DNA of 8,457 nt from Rhodospirillales bacterium. Lineage in GTDB: Bacteria; Pseudomonadota; Alphaproteobacteria; Rhodospirillales; Casp-alpha2. Shown one piece after another: positions 4,720-8,457 of this stretch. The position numbers were made by a program, and so were the translations under genes. Location: NCBI GenBank assembly GCA_016187325.1, contig JACPJY010000371.1:1-8457 (forward strand), written 5' to 3'. Position 1 is the stretch's first letter. Every line of letters starts with the position of its first letter. Below the pieces are notes generated by a model that saw only the letters and a program-made list of their open reading frames with translations, searched no databases and was not told where the DNA came from.

Positions 4720-6684
4720 ATGGACCGATTGAGGTTGCGAACCTTGAGGGCGCGGGAAATCCTCTCGATCACGGCCATCGTCGCCGTCGCCTGCGCGGCC
4801 GGCCTGTGGCTGCCGCCTCTGTTGCCGATGCTGAAGGCGGGCGAGAACTGGCTCGCCGATTTCCGGTTCGCGACGCTGACGCGGCCCGAGCCCCAGAACG
4901 GTGACGTCGTGGTCGTCGCCATCACCGAGGACACGCTGGCGACGCTGCCCTATCGCGAACCGTTGGACCGCGGGTTCCTGCGCGGGCTGTTCGGCCATCT
5001 CGAGGCGGCGAAGCCGAGGGCGATCGGCCTCGACATCCTGTTCGACCAGCCGACGGAACCGGCCAAGGACGAGGCGCTCCGTCAGGCGCTGCGCGTATCC
5101 CAGGTGCCGGTGGTGGTAGCCCGCGCTGGCAAGGAAGAAGGCCTGACCGACAAGCAGCTAGCCTTCCTTTCGCGCTTCACCGAAGGAGTGCCGACGGCGC
5201 TCGTCAACCTGGTGCGCGACCGCGCCGACGGCACCGTGCGTTGGATCTTCCCCGGCGACGAGGTGGCGGGCAAACAGGTGCCCGGGTTCGCCGGTGCATT
5301 GGCCGTAGCCGCGGGCGCCCGCCCGCCCGAGCGCGAGGCCCCACTCGTCTACCGTGTCGGCCCCGACCCGGCGACGCCGCCGTTCCGGATGTTTCCGGCG
5401 CACGCGGTGCCGCTTTTGCCCAAGGCCTGGTTCGCCGACAAGATCGTGCTGGTCGGCGCCGACCTGCCGCTTTCCGACCGTCACCGCACGCCGTTCGCCG
5501 CCGCCGCCGGCCCCAACGCCGGCAGCCGCCCCGGCGTCGTCATCCACGCCCACGCGGTAGCGCAGCTTCTCGACGGACGCATGTCGCCCGCTGTCGGCGG
5601 CGCGGGTCGGGCGGTGCTGATCCTGCTGGCGGCGGCGCTCGGCATGCTGTTCGCGACCCTCGATCTGTCGACGCCCGCGCGCGGCGCCTGCTTCGTCGCG
5701 GCGCTGGCCCTGTTGTGGGCAGGCGGGTTCGCACTTTATGGCTACGGCGGGCCGATGATCCCCCTCATTGCGCCGACCGTCGGCTTCGTCGCCAGCTCAG
5801 GCCTCGGCGTCGCCTATATCGGCCGGCGTGCCCGCCAGCAAAGGCGATTCATCCGCAACGCCTTCAAGCGCTACCTGTCGCCGGCCTTGGTCGACCAGCT
5901 GGTCGCCGATCCGAGCCGGCTCAACCTCGGCGGCGAACGGCGCGAGCTGACGTACCTGTTCACCGACCTCGCCGGCTTCACCTCGTTGACCGAGCGCACC
6001 CCGCCCGCCGTCCTGATGACGGCTCTCAACGAATATCTGGACGAGATGTGCCGGATCCTGTTCAAGCACGGCGCCACCATGGACAAGATCGTCGGCGACG
6101 CGGTGGTCGGGTTCTTCAACGCCCCCCTCGACCAGCCCGACCATCGGGCGCGGGCGGTGGCGACGGCGCTGGAGATGGACGCGTTCAGCCGCGTTTTCAT
6201 CGAGCGGCAGAAGGCGAAGGGTCTGGAGATCGGCGTCACCCGCATCGGGGTCCATAGCGGCGTCGCGACGATCGGCAATTTCGGCGGCGACGCGTTCTTC
6301 AACTACACGGCGCACGGCGACATGGTGAACACCGCGGCACGGCTGGAAAGCGTCAACAAGCACCTCGGCACCCGGGTGTGCATCAGCGGCGTCACCGCCG
6401 CCGCCTGCCCCGGCGTGGCGTTCCGCGCCGTCGGCACGCTGGTGCTGAAGGGCAAGAAGGAAGGCATCGAGGTGTTCGAGCCGCTGGCCGACGGGTTGAA
6501 GGACGCGCCGTCGACCGCCGCCTACCGGCGGGCATTCGAGATGCTCAAGCGCAACGACTCGGCGGCTATCGACGCGTTCCGCGAGTTGCTGCACAATGCG
6601 CCGGACGACGGCCTGGCGCGGTTCCACCTGGCCCGTCTGCAAAAGGGCGAATCCGGCGTCGTCATCGTGATGGAGGAAAAATGA
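4720..6684 (+). CDS. CHASE2-sensor class III adenylate/guanylate cyclase
   Basis: 654 residues. An N-terminal membrane segment (about 13-33) is followed by a CHASE2 sensor (about 40-290), which includes DVVVVAITEDTL, AIGLDILFDQP, FADKIVLVGAD and GVVIHAHAVAQLLDGR. Then come three membrane helices (about 297-316, 322-341, 346-368), a linker with RRFIRNAFKRYLSP, and the catalytic domain (about 405-590). CHASE2 lies on the periplasmic side and catalysis is cytoplasmic. Visible active-site residues are D416 (FTDLAGFT) and D460 (KIVGDAVVGFF) for two metals, K456 and D534 for adenine recognition, and N537 and R541 for transition-state binding. The Lys/Asp pair favours ATP over GTP, so the product should be cAMP. 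A short helical tail (about 597-640) resembles a TPR-like segment. The ATG at 4720 has no ribosome site; a TTG at 4744 preceded by GAGG is an alternative start that keeps all domains. The downstream gene overlaps its stop codon. Confidence 0.93.
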   Translation: MDRLRLRTLRAREILSITAIVAVACAAGLWLPPLLPMLKAGENWLADFRFATLTRPEPQNGDVVVVAITEDTLATLPYREPLDRGFLRGLFGHLEAAKPRAIGLDILFDQPTEPAKDEALRQALRVSQVPVVVARAGKEEGLTDKQLAFLSRFTEGVPTALVNLVRDRADGTVRWIFPGDEVAGKQVPGFAGALAVAAGARPPEREAPLVYRVGPDPATPPFRMFPAHAVPLLPKAWFADKIVLVGADLPLSDRHRTPFAAAAGPNAGSRPGVVIHAHAVAQLLDGRMSPAVGGAGRAVLILLAAALGMLFATLDLSTPARGACFVAALALLWAGGFALYGYGGPMIPLIAPTVGFVASSGLGVAYIGRRARQQRRFIRNAFKRYLSPALVDQLVADPSRLNLGGERRELTYLFTDLAGFTSLTERTPPAVLMTALNEYLDEMCRILFKHGATMDKIVGDAVVGFFNAPLDQPDHRARAVATALEMDAFSRVFIERQKAKGLEIGVTRIGVHSGVATIGNFGGDAFFNYTAHGDMVNTAARLESVNKHLGTRVCISGVTAAACPGVAFRAVGTLVLKGKKEGIEVFEPLADGLKDAPSTAAYRRAFEMLKRNDSAAIDAFRELLHNAPDDGLARFHLARLQKGESGVVIVMEEK

Positions 6685-7400
6685 TGTCGATCCGCGCGTA
6701 TTGGTTGATGGTCGGCGTGGTGCTGGCGGCGATCGCGTTGCCGGCATCGGCGGCCGACCTGGTGGTGGTGGCGAGCTCCGCCCCCGGTGTGGCGCCGGGC
6801 AGCGTCGTCAAGTCGGACGCGGTCCTGAAAATCCCCGCCGGCACCAGCGTCACGCTCATATCCGGCACCGGCAAGATGGTGACCCTGAAGGGGCCGCACG
6901 CGGGGCCGCCCGGTGCGAGCGGCGACGGCGCCGGCAGTCCCGACCTGATCGCCTCGCTCAGCGGCCTGCTCAAGGGGTCGGAGCGGGAGACGGGGGCGCT
7001 CGGCACCATGCGGGCGTTGGCGCCGCCGGCGCCGCCCACCGATCCGTGGGTGATCGACGTCGGCCAATCCGGCGACCACTGCGTGGCGGCGGCCGGCGCG
7101 GCGACGTTGTGGCGGGGGTCGAGCAGCCATGCCCGCCTCGTCTCGATCATCGACCTCAAGGACAACAGCCAGTTCGATGCCGACTGGCCGGCCGGCGCCG
7201 CAACGCTGGCATGGCCGTCCAAGGTTCCGCTTGCCGACGGTGGCCGCTATCTGGTGCGGATGAAGGGCTCGGCCACCGCCACCAAGCTGACCGTGCACCG
7301 GGTGCCCGCTCAACTCCCGACCGACGCCCACCGGGCGGCGTGGATGGCCGACAAGGGGTGCCGGCCGCAGGCGCGGCGGCTGTTGGCGGCTGTCAAGTAG
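6684..7400 (+). CDS. Exported protein of unknown function, co-operonic with the cyclase
   Basis: 238 residues from the ATG at 6684, 7 nt after GGAGG (6672-6676). An ATG at 6681 overlapping the cyclase stop is only 4 nt from that site and would add one Met. A clear signal peptide ends near LPASA (cleavage about residue 23). The first mature segment, LVVVASSAPGVAPGSVVK...LKIPAGTSVTLISGTGKMVTLKGP (26-71), reads as a small beta domain like the FecR-type or SH3-like domains of exported alphaproteobacterial proteins. A Gly/Pro-rich linker (72-121) leads to a second part opening with DPWVIDVGQSGDHC (120-133) and holding WPAG, LAWPSKVPLADGGRYLVR and a C-terminal Cys226. C133 and C226 may form a disulfide. 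Tight coupling to the cyclase and export to the compartment where CHASE2 lies suggest it supplies, binds or transmits the sensed signal. That role is inference. Confidence 0.85.
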   Translation: MSIRAYWLMVGVVLAAIALPASAADLVVVASSAPGVAPGSVVKSDAVLKIPAGTSVTLISGTGKMVTLKGPHAGPPGASGDGAGSPDLIASLSGLLKGSERETGALGTMRALAPPAPPTDPWVIDVGQSGDHCVAAAGAATLWRGSSSHARLVSIIDLKDNSQFDADWPAGAATLAWPSKVPLADGGRYLVRMKGSATATKLTVHRVPAQLPTDAHRAAWMADKGCRPQARRLLAAVK

Positions 7401-7404
7401 GCAT

Positions 7405-7431
7405 GAGAAGTCGCCGGCTCGGCTATTTCTC
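7405..7431. terminator. Possible bidirectional terminator hairpin
   Basis: GAGAA (7405-7409) pairs with TTCTC (7427-7431), and GCCG (7413-7416) with CGGC (7420-7423), around loop GCT. The joining bases include a G-U and a T-A pair. It spans the 22-bp gap between two convergent stops and the last codons of the YHS gene, so it could serve both. There is no long T run in either direction. Confidence 0.42.
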
Positions 7432-7884
7432 CAGCACCTTCGGCCAGTTCTTCTCGCCCTTGACGACGTTGCCCGGGATGTCCTGGCGCCACTTCGCTTG
7501 AATGTCCTTCGAGTAGTTGAGATAGAGCCTGCCGGCGTGGATCGTCCACGCCTGGGGGTCGATGCCGGCGGTGTAGCCCTGGCTGACCGCCCACGCGCAA
7601 TAGCCGCCGAACCGGGGCGCGTACTTCTCCGGCTGGGCGGCGAAGGCGTCGCGGTTGGCGACGGTCTTGAACCGCCACTCGGCGCCCTTCCAGCGATGGG
7701 TAAACTCGGACGATCCCTTGACCAGCTTGGACTCTTTGAAGTAGGCGACCGCGTCGGTGCCCTCGATGGCGACGGCGCCGATCAATGACGAATTGATCTC
7801 GGACTTGGCGAACGCCGGCGCGCCGGCCAGCAGCCCGACCAACACCATCGCTCCGCCGATCGCCCGCGCCAATTGCTTGACCAT
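7423..7884 (-). CDS. Exported YHS-domain protein
   Basis: 153 residues from the ATG at 7884, chosen because AGGA lies 8 nt upstream and the protein then begins MVKQLARAIG with a normal signal peptide (cleavage after APAFA, residue 26). Another ATG at 7893 lies directly against the ribosome site. The mature part contains a YHS domain: AIEGTDAVAYFKES (39-52), EFTHRWKGAEWRFKTVANRDAF (60-81), PEKYAPRFGGYCAWAV (85-100). The hallmark Y-[H/x]-S-like triplet is degenerate. The C-terminal PQAWTIHAGRLYLNYS and KWRQD are typical of the stand-alone periplasmic YHS proteins of proteobacteria. YHS domains are linked to metal handling in copper ATPases and monooxygenases; C96 is the only cysteine in the mature protein. 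The ligand of this subgroup is unknown. It is convergent with the cyclase operon and divergent from the flavin reductase-like gene. Confidence 0.88.
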   Translation of the reverse strand: MVKQLARAIGGAMVLVGLLAGAPAFAKSEINSSLIGAVAIEGTDAVAYFKESKLVKGSSEFTHRWKGAEWRFKTVANRDAFAAQPEKYAPRFGGYCAWAVSQGYTAGIDPQAWTIHAGRLYLNYSKDIQAKWRQDIPGNVVKGEKNWPKVLEK

Positions 7885-7918
7885 GATCCCCATCCTTTCG
7901 CTCGGGTTGCTGGCGGCT

Positions 7919-7947
7919 ATTGTTCCAACACGGCGTCGGAACCGCAA
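7919..7947 (-). promoter_or_regulatory. Possible promoter of the YHS gene
   Basis: On the minus strand TTGCGG (7947-7942) and AACAAT (7924-7919) are 17 bp apart, giving a leader of about 28 nt. The -10 has four of six consensus bases, the -35 three. Confidence 0.35.
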
Positions 7948-7973
7948 GCCGCAGCGACGGCGTTTCGCGGCGC

Positions 7974-8001
7974 TTGCAATCACAATGGCGTGGGCTAGGG
8001 T
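7974..8001 (+). promoter_or_regulatory. Probable promoter of the flavin reductase-like gene
   Basis: TTGCAA (7974-7979) and TAGGGT (7996-8001) are 16 bp apart, with the -10 embedded in GGGCTAGGGTTCGG, a composition often seen at -10 boxes of GC-rich alphaproteobacteria. Transcription would start near 8008 and leave a 35-nt leader. Confidence 0.55.
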
Positions 8002-8042
8002 TCGGGGCGCCCGCCTCAACCCGACAACAACGGACGGCCCCC

Positions 8043-8457
8043 ATGTTCTATCGCACCGACGGCCCGCACGGGCTTCCCCACGATCCGTTCTTGAGCTGCA
8101 TCGTGCCGCGGCCGATCGGCTGGGTGTCGACCGTGAGCGCCGACGGCATCGTCAACCTGGCGCCCTACAGCTTCTTCAACGGCGTCGCGGTGAAGCCGCC
8201 GATGGTGATGTTCGCCTCCTCGGGCCGCCAGGCTCACGGGCCAAAGGACAGCCTCGCCAACATCGAGGCCACCGGCGAGTTCGTGTGCAACCTGGCGACC
8301 TGGGAGCTGCGCGAGCGGATGAACCAGACCAGCGCCCCGGTACCGCCGGAAATCGACGAGTTTGCGCTTGCCGGGCTGGAGACCGAGCCTTCCCAGCTGG
8401 TCAAGCCGCCCAGGGTCAAGGCGGCACCGGTGCACCTGGAATGCCGCCATCACGCCA
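8043..8457 (+). CDS. Flavin reductase-like FMN-binding split-barrel protein (partial)
   Basis: Open from ATG 8043 to the window edge, giving the first 138 residues. The start MFYRTDGPHGLPHDPFLSCIVPRPIGWVSTVSADG is characteristic of the flavin reductase-like domain, followed by NLAPYSFFNGVAVKPPMVMFASSG and then DSLANIEATGEFVCNLATWEL. In the family, the RPIGWVST strand and N(L)APYSFFN strand line the FMN phosphate and isoalloxazine pocket. The protein should be a cytoplasmic homodimer that binds FMN, either as an NAD(P)H:flavin oxidoreductase feeding a partner monooxygenase or as an orphan flavoprotein. No strong ribosome site precedes the start (only GGA about 9 nt upstream). The C-terminal part is outside the window. 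Confidence 0.88.
   Translation, partial: MFYRTDGPHGLPHDPFLSCIVPRPIGWVSTVSADGIVNLAPYSFFNGVAVKPPMVMFASSGRQAHGPKDSLANIEATGEFVCNLATWELRERMNQTSAPVPPEIDEFALAGLETEPSQLVKPPRVKAAPVHLECRHHA

Noticed and set aside
4593..4904. Short open frame entering the cyclase gene from upstream
   Set aside because: It has no ribosome site, runs through the GC-rich hairpin, and overlaps the cyclase in another frame.
5241..6257. Long Arg/Pro-rich plus-strand open frame
   Set aside because: Out-of-frame reading of the cyclase gene, whose own frame has clear domains.

Overview
The window looks like chromosomal DNA of a GC-rich alphaproteobacterium, most likely from the Rhodospirillales or a neighbouring order. This is inferred from strong G/C preference at third codon positions, promoters close to the alphaproteobacterial CTTGAC-N17-CTATAT form, and protein families typical of that group. 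No taxonomic marker is present, so the placement is tentative.

Left part (1-1830). The 3' end of a threonine aldolase-like gene is followed by a complete tRNA-Glu(CTC). Next is an AT-richer gap holding a near-consensus promoter and a candidate structured RNA or leader that ends in a perfect 11-bp inverted repeat. After it come two co-directional genes 21 bp apart: a small protein with a peptidoglycan-binding-like fold and a Cys cluster, and a CPBP (CAAX/Abi) membrane protease. This stretch is visibly less GC-rich than the rest and may be a later insertion beside the tRNA.

Central part (1833-7400). A minus-strand gene encodes a secreted caspase-family (C14) protease with a tandemly duplicated, unrecognised N-terminal domain and exact 18-residue helical repeats before the catalytic domain. 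Divergent from it are a CHASE2 sensor/class III adenylate cyclase and, overlapping by ATGA, an exported protein of unknown function. The 346-bp gap between them carries a CRP-like palindrome (TGTGA-N6-TAACA in a 22-bp near-perfect dyad) centred at about -41.5 from a plausible caspase start site, plus two further inverted repeats. The working model, which is inference, is that the cyclase senses an envelope signal, makes cAMP, and a CRP-type regulator switches on the exported caspase.

Right part (7423-8457). A convergent gene encodes an exported YHS-domain protein. Divergent from it is the start of a flavin reductase-like FMN-binding split-barrel protein, cut by the window edge.
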